Source: Spirochaetota bacterium
GTDB taxonomy: Bacteria; Spirochaetota; UBA12135; COTS27
Assembly: GCA_030621685.1 (NCBI GenBank)
Contig: JAUXHF010000030.1
Location: forward strand, 1-11,486
Direction of reading: 5' to 3'
DNA length: 11,486 nucleotides
Position numbers and translations under genes: made by a program. Numbering within the stretch: the stretch's first letter is position 1; every line of letters starts with the position of its first letter. Below the pieces are notes generated by a model, which worked only from the letters and a program-made list of their open reading frames with translations, ran no database searches and was not told where the DNA came from. Below are positions 1-6,985 of the stretch, piece after piece.

Positions 1-880
1 TGGCAATGCCAAGAAGCGGGGCAGCTCCAAAATTACTAGCATTCATTTCCTCACGAATTCCCCGTAACATTTTACGCATAAGAAAAGCCCCCACTTGACG
101 CCAGCGGTTTAGCTTAATTTGCGATCGCATAATCCCCGTTATCTGAGCAGCCGTAGCCTCTGCCGATTTCAAGAAAATATTCCCGGCAAAGCCATCACAG
201 ACCACCACATCGCATTTATGTTTAAAAAAATCGGCTGGCTCTACGTTGCCCACGAAATTATAGGGAAGCTTGCTCAATAAGCCAAAAGATTCTTTAGTCA
301 GCTTATTTCCTTTACGCTCTTCTTGCCCAATGTTCAAAATTCCAATGGAGGGGTTTTCTAACAGTAAAATTTTCTTACTATAAACGTAGCCCATAATAGC
401 AAACTGCAAAAGATATTCACTGGTACAATCAACATTCGCTCCAGCATCAATAAAAATTGCTGTTTTTCTGTTTAAGGCGGTAGGCAAAGGCGAGGCAATA
501 GCTGGTCGCTTTACCCCTCTAATTCTGCCCACTTCTAATAACGATGCTGCTAAAGCAGCTCCCGTATTCCCCGGAGAAAACAAGGCATCTATGCTGCCTT
601 TCCGCAGGGCCTGTACCCCTATCATAATTGAAGAATCAGGCTTTGTTCGGATAACCGCGGGGTCTTCGCCCATGCCAATACTATAGTTGCATGGGAGAAT
701 TTCTATCCTGCGAAAATTTTGCGCCTGACTGCCCAGTTGTATATGGCTTTTTATCTTATCCTCATCTCCAATAAAAAAGAGTTTGAGGTTCTTATAATGT
801 TCTAACGATCGAAAACAGCCCTCTAACAAAACAGAAAGCGGCGCCTCGCCGCTCATAACATCTATGCCTATTTTTATCAT
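1..880 (-). CDS. plsX: Phosphate acyltransferase PlsX, 3' end cut by window edge
   Basis: PlsX converts acyl-ACP and phosphate to acyl-phosphate, the acyl donor for PlsY in phosphatidic acid synthesis; it is a peripheral membrane enzyme. I translated the minus strand from the ATG at 880: 293 codons stay open to the window edge. The N-terminus reads MIKIGIDVMSGEAP, followed by the family landmarks MGEDPAVIRTKPDSS, DALFSPGNTGAALAASLLEVGRI (split here: SPGNTGAALAAS then LLEVGRI), RPAIASPLPT, IDAGANVDC, NIGQEERKGN, FVGNVEP, VVVCDGFAGNIFLKSAE and GAAPLLGI. The last motif lies near the usual C-terminus, so roughly 40 residues are missing. The glycine-rich start is MSGEAP where most homologues have a MGGDxAP form. 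No clear Shine-Dalgarno precedes this ATG. The gene follows rpmF after a 92-base gap, the classic rpmF-plsX arrangement, so cotranscription is likely. Confidence 0.95.
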   Translation of the reverse strand, partial: MIKIGIDVMSGEAPLSVLLEGCFRSLEHYKNLKLFFIGDEDKIKSHIQLGSQAQNFRRIEILPCNYSIGMGEDPAVIRTKPDSSIMIGVQALRKGSIDALFSPGNTGAALAASLLEVGRIRGVKRPAIASPLPTALNRKTAIFIDAGANVDCTSEYLLQFAIMGYVYSKKILLLENPSIGILNIGQEERKGNKLTKESFGLLSKLPYNFVGNVEPADFFKHKCDVVVCDGFAGNIFLKSAEATAAQITGIMRSQIKLNRWRQVGAFLMRKMLRGIREEMNASNFGAAPLLGIA

Positions 881-972
881 AGGAAAGAACTTTTAAATAT
901 AACCTTTCTTAAAAAAAAAGCCACCGAGAAATATCTGCCTGAAATCACAAAGCATCATTCAAATACATCCAC

Positions 973-1152
973 TTAACTTTTCTTGATAACAGTCTTACCC
1001 TTATACGTTCCACATGATATGCATACACGATGCGTTTGTTTCAAGGCCCCACATTCTGGGCAAATAGAACCTTGTATAAGCGTTCGCTTATCGTTAGCGG
1101 ATCGCCTTTTTGCTGTTTTTGATTTCGACTTTCTGAATTTTGGAACGGCCAT
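973..1152 (-). CDS. rpmF: 50S ribosomal protein L32 (zinc-binding form)
   Basis: This 59-residue protein is part of the large ribosomal subunit. It starts MAVPKFRKSKSKTAKRR, the basic L32 N-terminus, and carries the paired zinc ligands CPEC and CISC in the usual spacing with HRVC between them. It ends GKTVIKKS before a TAA stop. Length and order of motifs match the family. The ATG at 1152 is fixed by the conserved MAVPK start. The upstream purine-rich stretch is only a weak ribosome binding site and is built from a 10-bp tandem repeat. plsX follows in the same direction. The DUF177 gene that often precedes rpmF in other bacteria is absent here: the upstream neighbour is a divergent lipoprotein gene. 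Confidence 0.96.
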   Translation of the reverse strand: MAVPKFRKSKSKTAKRRSANDKRTLIQGSICPECGALKQTHRVCISCGTYKGKTVIKKS

Positions 1153-1170
1153 TTCTTTTAATTTCTTTTA
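1151..1170 (-). repeat. 10-bp tandem duplication at the rpmF start
   Basis: Two perfect copies of atttctttta (plus strand) abut the rpmF start codon, with a partial third copy after them. On the minus strand they provide the only purine-rich (AAAAG) sequence upstream of the ATG, so the ribosome binding region of rpmF seems to have been made or duplicated by this repeat. Confidence 0.7.
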
Positions 1171-1225
1171 ATTTGTTTATTTTCTTGCCAATTTACTTGG
1201 CTAGACTTCATTCTTATAAAGACTT

Positions 1226-1249
1226 AGAATTTTAATATTAAAAAATTCT
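1226..1249. promoter_or_regulatory. AT-rich palindrome in the rpmF leader
   Basis: An inverted repeat with 8-bp arms (AGAATTTT and AAAATTCT) around an AT-only centre. It lies between the predicted rpmF transcription start and the rpmF ATG. It could be an operator or a weak leader hairpin. In DNA this AT-rich a chance palindrome is possible, and no known regulator site is recognised. Confidence 0.35.
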
Positions 1250-1275
1250 AACATTTACATGTTTTTTTAGATTAA

Positions 1276-1284
1276 ATTATAGCA
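1276..1284 (-). promoter_or_regulatory. Extended -10 promoter for rpmF-plsX
   Basis: Read on the minus strand, this is TGCTATAAT: a perfect -10 hexamer preceded by the extended -10 TGn. The -35 position 17 bases upstream (1299-1304, TTATGA) matches the consensus poorly, which is acceptable for extended -10 promoters. Transcription would start near 1269, giving a leader of about 117 bases before rpmF. Confidence 0.5.
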
Positions 1285-1346
1285 AGTAACGTTTAATATC
1301 ATAACAGTTTTTACAAATTATTACTATTAAAAAGTAAAATATTTTA

Positions 1347-1384
1347 GATAATCACTTTGGATAATCACTTTGGATAATCACTTT
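1347..1384. repeat. 13-bp tandem array upstream of the first lipoprotein gene
   Basis: Nearly three copies of gataatcactttg run in phase, starting at 1347, 1360 and 1373. Each copy contains GATAAT, five of six matches to a -10 hexamer, but I found no suitably spaced -35. The array lies 75 bases before the lipoprotein start codon, so copy number could affect its expression; this is inference. The rest of the 306-base divergent spacer holds nothing else I can support. Confidence 0.85.
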
Positions 1385-1458
1385 AAAAGCAGCTTTCAGA
1401 AAAAAAACCTTTCTCTACCTTTGAAAAAGGAAGTTTACATCGAAAGGAATCACAAGCT

Positions 1459-3780
1459 ATGACCCTTTCTTTAGGAAAATTCCTGCTCTCCTCCAGTATT
1501 TCTCTCTTACTTTTTGTACTCTATTCTTGTGCACGCGCCGATATCCGCTACATTTACACCGAAGAGCCTCTTACAGGAAATATGCCTATAAGTGAAATAC
1601 ACTTTAAACAGGCTGGCAACAAGCAGGAAATAATTATCGAATTCTTCCAAAATCTTGACCAAGACACATTTGACCTCAAATTTTTCAAGTTGCGTTCTTA
1701 TTATTACGACCTAGAAACAGATGAATTTATTCCGCAAATTCAAGAGTTTTCATTTAACTCGAAATTTATCGCTAGAGGCGCTTTCTATGTTCTGTATTTT
1801 AATGAAAATGATACGCCCATTAATGAAGAAAGTATTTACGTCCCCCCGCAAAACAACCGTGTTCCTGCCATTTCAGATGAAACAGGCTACGTAGAATTAG
1901 TCTACTATAATGATGATCAAACGATAGCCATCCAAGACTTGCTTCTCTTTGGTAATGCAAAAGCTCCCCCAGCAAGTAGCCATGCTTGGCAAGGCGAATC
2001 AATACCCATTCAAAACTTAGAAGAAAGTAAAAGCTATGTGCGCAAGATAGACAAAGATGGCATGCATCCTTTTCTAGATGAAAACACAGTATCAGATTGG
2101 TATGTTCACGAAAAATCCCTAGCTTATCCATCGGATGCCACATGTGTCAATGATGGAAACCTCATAGATGCTGATGAGGATGGTATCTACGATTGTCTTG
2201 AAAGTGATGCTGGCTATACCTTTTGGGGCATGGATCTTCATGCTATGGGTGCTAGGACAGATCAAAGAGATGTTTTTATTGAGATAGATTATATTCCTTG
2301 CCGTGTATCTGGAGATCATTACAGCCAACCACAGAAGCCAGCTTTAGAAAAAATCACAGCTATGTATCAGGCCAATAATGTTTATTTGCATTTTGATGCC
2401 GGTAACCTTTTTAATCCTTCTGCAGGAATTTCAACAGAAGATTATAACCTTGGCGGCGGTAATAACTTTGTAGCCTTTGGGGAATCTCCTTTAGCCTATA
2501 CTAACGTGAAATTTCAAGATGACAATACTGATATGTTTTATGCTCTTAAAAAAAAGAACTTTAGCCCAAAACGTAGCCAGCTTTTTTATTATATGCTTTT
2601 TGGCTACAACAACATCGATGGTCTTTTGGGGACTGCCGAAATAAAAGGTACAGATTCGCTTATTTCTATGGCTGGTTTGGGGCTTAATGCTAATTGTAGC
2701 CCTACTCCGCCTAATTACCTTGTTAATCTCCAAGCTGCTGTAGTAGCTCATGAGTTTGGGCATAACCTTGACCTAAACCATGGCGGCTCTACCCGTGATG
2801 AAACCAACTTCAAGCCCAACTTCAAGCCCAATTACATAAGTATTATGAATTACGGCTATGCTAACTCGGGCTTGCCCAATATTCCTTCAGCAAATGCCTT
2901 CTACGATTATAGCCATATCTACTACCTAAACTCTTTCAGTGCTGGCTCTACAGAAAGTAATTCCTATATACCCTATGGAACACAGTGCTTCGCAGACCCA
3001 TCAGACCCAAGTCTTTTTAGCGCGTTTGTTTATAGAATTTTGGACCAAGACCCTAGTAGCTATCAAATAAATTTTTCTTCTGGCGAAAACAAGGTCATTG
3101 ATGAGCGGCTTCTCGCCGAAAGTGATGAAACAAGAACTTGGGCAACAGAAATAGATTTCAACTGCGATGGCATAATTTATAAAGAATGCTCCTTAGCTCC
3201 AAACAGTGCTGCTTCAGGCCTAAGCTTAGCCCAAATAAGCTGCTCTGGTTTTACCTATGCCTTTTCTGGGTTTTCGCTTATGTATACTACAAATATACCT
3301 TATAGCGAATCTTGCCAGCTTTCCGAAACAGCTTCAAATGAGTATACATGTAATCTTCAATCTACTCATGTTTATCCAGCAAGAACAGCAAGAACAGCCA
3401 GTTGCAAAATAGAGGCTAGCTCATCTGAATACATCTGTAGTATTAATAGTATAGAAACCAGAGGTTTAGCATATGCTTTGTATAGCCCCCAGGCATCTAA
3501 AACCTTTACAGCCGATGCCCTGCCCCTTACGCTTTCTGCCAGAATAGAAAACTTAGACATAAACTTTGATGGCGAAATAAGCTCGCAGCCTTTTAGCGAT
3601 TATGATGATTGGGGAAACCTCGGCTACATTTTTGCTGCCACAGCGCCCTTAAGCAGTTTTGTTTTCTTGCCTCAAGAGGAATCCAAGAAAAACAAGTATC
3701 TGCCCGGACATGCCAGCCCCCAAAATAGCCCTGCTAAACAGCGCTTCTTTGATGACAGCCAGCAGGTTATTGCAAGGTAA
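1459..3780 (+). CDS. Secreted lipoprotein, metzincin-type zinc metalloprotease (paralogue 1)
   Basis: A 773-residue predicted surface or periplasmic lipoprotein, probably a zinc protease; substrate unknown. The signal peptide ends in the lipobox LYSC with lipidation at Cys24. Residues about 40-200 resemble a lamin-tail-like beta domain. An acidic calcium-loop-like motif begins at Asp237 (DADEDGIYDCLE), followed by MGAR and the core VFIEIDY. The zinc site is HEFGHNLDLNH (His431, Glu432, His435, His441) with a Met-turn SIMNY at Met463, as in metzincins, but the usual Gly at position 8 is Asp. Seven cysteines lie between 569 and 660, a DINFDG loop starts at Asp700, followed by DYDDW, and the tail carries KQRFFDDSQQVI. 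The start has a good ribosome binding site (AAAGGA, 1443-1448). The next gene is a paralogue. In-frame tandem duplications occur at 2806-2829 and 3379-3396. Protease activity is inferred from motifs only. Confidence 0.85.
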   Translation: MTLSLGKFLLSSSISLLLFVLYSCARADIRYIYTEEPLTGNMPISEIHFKQAGNKQEIIIEFFQNLDQDTFDLKFFKLRSYYYDLETDEFIPQIQEFSFNSKFIARGAFYVLYFNENDTPINEESIYVPPQNNRVPAISDETGYVELVYYNDDQTIAIQDLLLFGNAKAPPASSHAWQGESIPIQNLEESKSYVRKIDKDGMHPFLDENTVSDWYVHEKSLAYPSDATCVNDGNLIDADEDGIYDCLESDAGYTFWGMDLHAMGARTDQRDVFIEIDYIPCRVSGDHYSQPQKPALEKITAMYQANNVYLHFDAGNLFNPSAGISTEDYNLGGGNNFVAFGESPLAYTNVKFQDDNTDMFYALKKKNFSPKRSQLFYYMLFGYNNIDGLLGTAEIKGTDSLISMAGLGLNANCSPTPPNYLVNLQAAVVAHEFGHNLDLNHGGSTRDETNFKPNFKPNYISIMNYGYANSGLPNIPSANAFYDYSHIYYLNSFSAGSTESNSYIPYGTQCFADPSDPSLFSAFVYRILDQDPSSYQINFSSGENKVIDERLLAESDETRTWATEIDFNCDGIIYKECSLAPNSAASGLSLAQISCSGFTYAFSGFSLMYTTNIPYSESCQLSETASNEYTCNLQSTHVYPARTARTASCKIEASSSEYICSINSIETRGLAYALYSPQASKTFTADALPLTLSARIENLDINFDGEISSQPFSDYDDWGNLGYIFAATAPLSSFVFLPQEESKKNKYLPGHASPQNSPAKQRFFDDSQQVIAR
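2806..2829 (+). repeat. 12-bp in-frame duplication beside the protease active site
   Basis: Two perfect copies of aacttcaagccc encode NFKPNFKP, between the third zinc histidine and the Met-turn of the first lipoprotein. The paralogue has only one equivalent unit (NYKLNY) there, so this looks like a recent duplication lengthening the segment by four residues. Confidence 0.9.
3379..3396 (+). repeat. 9-bp in-frame duplication (ARTARTA)
   Basis: Two perfect copies of gcaagaaca, followed by gcc, encode Ala-Arg-Thr twice within the linker between two cysteine-pair units of the first lipoprotein. Confidence 0.85.
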
Positions 3781-3844
3781 GCACAGCCTTTAAGGTTTAT
3801 AAGCGATCATGGGCATCTATGAACCACCCAAGCTTAATTTAATA

Positions 3845-3932
3845 GAATTCAAGGAAAACAAGTATCTGCTGGGACTGCCAGCCCCGAAAATAACTCCGCT
3901 AAATAGCGCTTCTTCAATGGCCGCCAGCAAAT
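3845..3932 (+). pseudogene. Decayed 3' end of a third lipoprotein-metalloprotease paralogue
   Basis: This stretch aligns by eye with the last 100 bases of the first lipoprotein gene (3679-3767): gaattcaaggaaaacaag against gaatccaagaaaaacaag, then agtatctg, gccagcccc, gctaaa-agcgcttctt and gccagca in the same order. A one-base deletion (ggacat to ggact) breaks the frame, and the codon for Gln761 is replaced by TAG, so the tail motif cannot be translated. It starts 64 bases after the stop codon of the intact gene. Best explanation: a third copy, tandem or partly deleted, that has decayed. A local duplication of only the 3' end is an alternative. Confidence 0.75.
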
Positions 3933-4095
3933 TTTCTTTATACATGTTTAACAATGTTTAAATCAAATAGTATTGTACGTTGTATAACAACAAAATAGGA
4001 TTGTTTTTTTAATTTTCTTTATACATGTTTGCAATGTTTAAATTAAATAATATTATACTTATGTCTTATATGCCAACAAAACATGGTTGTTGTAA
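3930..4095. repeat. Two-copy 81-bp direct repeat between the lipoprotein genes
   Basis: Copies start at 3930 and 4011. Both open with aattttctttatacatgttt, continue with caatgtttaaat, and end with a related caacaaaa...ttgtt block. The second has diverged in its latter half. Each ends in a possible weak hairpin: CAACAA/TTGTTG in copy 2 (4074-4092), AACAA/TTGTT followed by a T-run in copy 1, which could act as weak terminators. The 460-base spacer 3781-4240 otherwise holds the gene relic before this repeat and a promoter after it, and no intact reading frame. Confidence 0.8.
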
Positions 4096-4112
4096 AATTC
4101 CCTAGTTTATGT

Positions 4113-4121
4113 TGATATAAT
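4113..4121 (+). promoter_or_regulatory. Extended -10 promoter for the second lipoprotein gene
   Basis: TGATATAAT is a perfect -10 hexamer with the extended -10 TGn, of the same form as the rpmF promoter. No good -35 stands 16-18 bases upstream. A transcript would start near 4128 and leave a leader of about 113 bases before the GTG start, so this gene probably has its own promoter rather than depending on the upstream gene. Confidence 0.5.
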
Positions 4122-4240
4122 TAAATATTTAAAAGTGCTGATAATTTTATAAGAGCTGAAAACTAAAGCCCTAAACTGGCTTACATCATACATCCATCAA
4201 GAAATTGTAGTTTTACAAAAACATGTAACAAGAAAAACAA

Positions 4241-6745
4241 GTGATATATCTAAACTCAGGCTCTCAAGCCACAAAACAATTCATCTCATGCATAATATTC
4301 TTACTAGGCTTTACTCTAGTAAGCAGTTGTTCCCTCATCTCGTTCCTGCCAGTAGTTTCTGAAGATACGCTAGATACTAACTCTACTAACTCTAGCAGAA
4401 ATGATACTGAAGCCTACAAGGTTGGAGATTTGCTTATCACCGAAGTTGCCCAATCCACTAACACTAACTCAAAGGGACTTATTCTAGAAATTTATAACAA
4501 TAGTGACACTGCGATAAATTTGGCTGCTATCCAATTACGCTCATATTACTTTGATGCCAATGGTGTCTATCAGAAAGAAGAAAAAAGTGTTAGCCTTAGC
4601 GAATACCTTGAGTCTTTTGGTTATTTAGGAACCCTAGAAATTCCAAGTGCTAATTTTTACAGTTTTACATTTAACTCAAATGCTGGGTTTCGCCAAGAAT
4701 ATATTAGCGAGGAACTGAACATAGACACTGTTACGCTTGGCTTTGATAGCGCTGGTGGCTTCATCGAAATTCACCAAGGCAGTAGCAAAACCTTAGATTT
4801 CATGAGATTCGGCGATGCTGATAGTAATATCAAGCCCTTAAGTTCAAACTTTGATTTTTTTGGAGATTCTAGAGACCTAGCTGCTCCAACAGTTGTTAAC
4901 AGCATTTCTCGTAGGCTTAGCGCTGATGGCACATTTGAGCTGGCCTCTAGCACTGCTTCTTGGGAACCTTCAGACCTTAATATTGGATTTCCAGGCCCTA
5001 GCTGCTTTTATACAAACACTGCCGATATTGATGCTGACGGCATCTACGATTGTTTAGAAAGTGGTAACGGCGATACCTTTGGGAACATAGATCTTTATGC
5101 TATGGGCGCTCGAGAAAACCAAAAAGATATTTTTGTGGAAATAGATTATCTTCCTTGCGATTATTCAGGACATGCCGCAACACAGCCCATCAAAGAAGCC
5201 CTTGATATTGTTAAAGCTTTATATGAAAAAAGTGATATATTCATGCATTTTGATGTCGGTAATCTTTTTAATTCCTCTACAGAAATTTCAACAGAAAACT
5301 ATAACCTTGGCGGCGGAAATGCCGTTAGCAAGAGCAACGAAGCAGTATCCTACTATTACGGCGTTACTTTAGCGGGCGATTTAGCGGGCGATCGACAAAA
5401 GTACGACTCAATAAAATACACTAACTTTAATAAAGCAAGAAAGCAGCTGTTCCATTATGTTTTTTTCTCATACTCGCAACATATAAATGGAACAGCCGCA
5501 GCTTCTGGAATTGGTGAGCTAGCAGGAAACGATATTCTTATTTCTTTAGCAGATACCTCTACAGATTATCCTTGTAGCTTATTAAATACCAGCAGCCTCT
5601 TATCCGATGAGGCGAAAAGAAAACAAAACTTTTTAATAAATGCCCAATCCATTACCCTAGCCCACGAGCTGGGGCATAATTTAAACCTTATGCATGGTGG
5701 CCATGATTCACAGAATTACAAGCTAAACTACCTTAGCCTTATGAACTACCTATATAGCAGTGGTTTGCCTAGAAGCTCAGGCTTAGGGAATACCGATGTT
5801 GGAGAACGTTACAGCCAGTATCTGAGCCAGTATCTGAAACAAGCAGAGCAGACTTGTCCATCATCCACTATTCCTAAAAATGGTTTCTTTAGCGATCCTT
5901 CTGAATTTGTTTTGGCATTTTCTGATGGTAGCAGAGGGTCTATCAATGAAAATTCACCTTTTTTAGAGAAAGACAGCTCTAGGACATGGGGCGAAACCAT
6001 AGATATTAACTGCGATGGCTACACATCTTGTAGCCTTAGCGGTGGCAAGGCTAGTTGCCCTTTAGCCTATTTCACAAATTTTGATGCCACATGCCAGCTA
6101 TCGGGAACAGGCTTGGCTAGTTGCGATATTCCTAATTTTTTAATACAATGTGATGCTAGCGGTGCATGTATCCACTCACCACTTCAAGGCATAGGTATTC
6201 AGGTGTGTCGGCACCAGGACCGAAGCTATTATTTGTTACGTTCTACTATAGCTTGCACCTCCACAGCGCCACTTGAAGGTAGGCTCTGTGATTTAGACAA
6301 TGAAGCAGATGCAAGTAATCCTTTGCTTAGAAATTTTAGCTGCACCATAGTCGCATCCAAACTTAGCGCTGATAATATCCAGCCCCATAGCCTGCAATGC
6401 AGCGAATCAGCAGGCGAATACTCTGATTGTAAATTAATGAAAGAAAATGCAGTAATTTGCAGTTCTACCGGTGCTGGCGCTGGCACAGAAATCACCTGCC
6501 AGCATCAGCAGAACTTAAACCCCTACCGTTCAGAGCACGGTGATACCCGTGTTGATGTGCTTAGCGACTCTGACGACGAGGCAGGACTTACCCCCTTTTT
6601 TTATAAGCCACCTGCTGTTTTCTCTGGAATTCAATATTTAGATGAGGGCGGAAACAGGCCAAGCAAAAGAAGAAATACAAAACAAAAAGTTTTTGATGAT
6701 CATCAGCCCGTCATAAAAAACGAACCCTCCCTTAGCTTTCAATAA
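4241..6745 (+). CDS. Secreted lipoprotein, metzincin-type zinc metalloprotease (paralogue 2)
   Basis: An 834-residue paralogue of the preceding gene with the same plan. The start is GTG at 4241; no in-frame ATG fits the signal peptide and no strong ribosome binding site precedes it. The lipobox is VSSC with lipidation at Cys30. Residues about 61-200 look like a lamin-tail domain (LLITEVAQ, LEIYNNSDTAINLAAIQLRS). The acidic loop DIDADGIYDCLE begins at Asp262, followed by MGAR and IFVEIDY. The zinc site is HELGHNLNLMH (His475, Glu476, His479, His485) and the Met-turn is SLMNY at Met501; Asn replaces the usual metzincin Gly. Fifteen cysteines lie between 591 and 753, twice as many as in paralogue 1. 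The tail has KQKVFDDHQPVI at 814-825 plus nine residues. In-frame duplications give LAGDLAGD and SQYLSQYL. A role in degrading or processing external proteins is inference. Confidence 0.85.
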   Translation: MIYLNSGSQATKQFISCIIFLLGFTLVSSCSLISFLPVVSEDTLDTNSTNSSRNDTEAYKVGDLLITEVAQSTNTNSKGLILEIYNNSDTAINLAAIQLRSYYFDANGVYQKEEKSVSLSEYLESFGYLGTLEIPSANFYSFTFNSNAGFRQEYISEELNIDTVTLGFDSAGGFIEIHQGSSKTLDFMRFGDADSNIKPLSSNFDFFGDSRDLAAPTVVNSISRRLSADGTFELASSTASWEPSDLNIGFPGPSCFYTNTADIDADGIYDCLESGNGDTFGNIDLYAMGARENQKDIFVEIDYLPCDYSGHAATQPIKEALDIVKALYEKSDIFMHFDVGNLFNSSTEISTENYNLGGGNAVSKSNEAVSYYYGVTLAGDLAGDRQKYDSIKYTNFNKARKQLFHYVFFSYSQHINGTAAASGIGELAGNDILISLADTSTDYPCSLLNTSSLLSDEAKRKQNFLINAQSITLAHELGHNLNLMHGGHDSQNYKLNYLSLMNYLYSSGLPRSSGLGNTDVGERYSQYLSQYLKQAEQTCPSSTIPKNGFFSDPSEFVLAFSDGSRGSINENSPFLEKDSSRTWGETIDINCDGYTSCSLSGGKASCPLAYFTNFDATCQLSGTGLASCDIPNFLIQCDASGACIHSPLQGIGIQVCRHQDRSYYLLRSTIACTSTAPLEGRLCDLDNEADASNPLLRNFSCTIVASKLSADNIQPHSLQCSESAGEYSDCKLMKENAVICSSTGAGAGTEITCQHQQNLNPYRSEHGDTRVDVLSDSDDEAGLTPFFYKPPAVFSGIQYLDEGGNRPSKRRNTKQKVFDDHQPVIKNEPSLSFQ
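5369..5392 (+). repeat. 12-bp in-frame duplication (LAGDLAGD)
   Basis: Two perfect copies of ttagcgggcgat in the second lipoprotein gene, in a region that aligns poorly with its paralogue, consistent with a surface loop that tolerates added residues. Confidence 0.88.
5813..5836 (+). repeat. 12-bp duplication (SQYLSQYL)
   Basis: Two perfect copies of agccagtatctg in the second lipoprotein gene, downstream of the Met-turn. The first paralogue has no matching pair. Confidence 0.88.
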
Positions 6746-6835
6746 ATTCTAAGCGCCCATGCTTCTAAAGCCATGGCAATCTTAAAAGTTTTTTAATTTT
6801 TTAATTTAATTAAGAATTCTTTACTAAATTTTGCC

Positions 6836-6863
6836 AAGAAAAGCCATTTGTAGTGCTTTTCTT
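6836..6863 (+). terminator. Possible terminator after the second lipoprotein gene
   Basis: A 9-bp perfect stem (AAGAAAAGC / GCTTTTCTT) with a 10-base loop, ending in a T-rich stretch, 91 bases after the stop codon. The stem is AT-rich and the T tract is interrupted, so it is a weak candidate intrinsic terminator. It would separate the lipoprotein transcript from fliK. Confidence 0.4.
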
Positions 6864-6944
6864 TAAAGCAAATTTCTGCTTTAAGCAAAAAAATATTCCT
6901 TGTTAGCTTTTTTTTAAGCCATGCCCCTTTCACTCCGAAAAGCG

Positions 6945-6979
6945 AGTATCTATGAAATTGTAAAAAATTTATAGATACT
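6945..6979 (+). promoter_or_regulatory. fliK: Hairpin covering the fliK ribosome-binding region
   Basis: AGTATCTAT pairs with ATAGATACT, and inside it AAATT pairs with AATTT, giving 14 base pairs with one bulged G and a 6-base loop. It ends six bases before the fliK ATG at 6986, so the right arm occupies the place where the ribosome would bind; no Shine-Dalgarno is visible there. It may restrain fliK translation, or be an operator in DNA form. Function is inference; the pairing is seen directly. Confidence 0.5.
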
Positions 6980-6985
6980 TACGGC

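Noticed and set aside
983..1171. Plus-strand open frame of 62 codons
   Set aside because: It lies opposite rpmF, which has an unmistakable L32 protein; the plus-strand product has no recognisable feature.
1347..1384. GATAAT units as -10 elements of the first lipoprotein gene
   Set aside because: No plausible -35 lies 16-18 bases before any of the three units, and GATAAT lacks the extended TGn.
3930..4095. Insertion sequence between the lipoprotein genes
   Set aside because: No transposase fragment or terminal inverted repeats; the relic and the tandem 81-bp copies are better explained by local duplication.
6862..6885. AAAGCA/TGCTTT stem followed by an A-run, as a terminator
   Set aside because: The run after the stem is A on the plus strand, and on the minus strand the T-run comes before the stem, so neither orientation fits.
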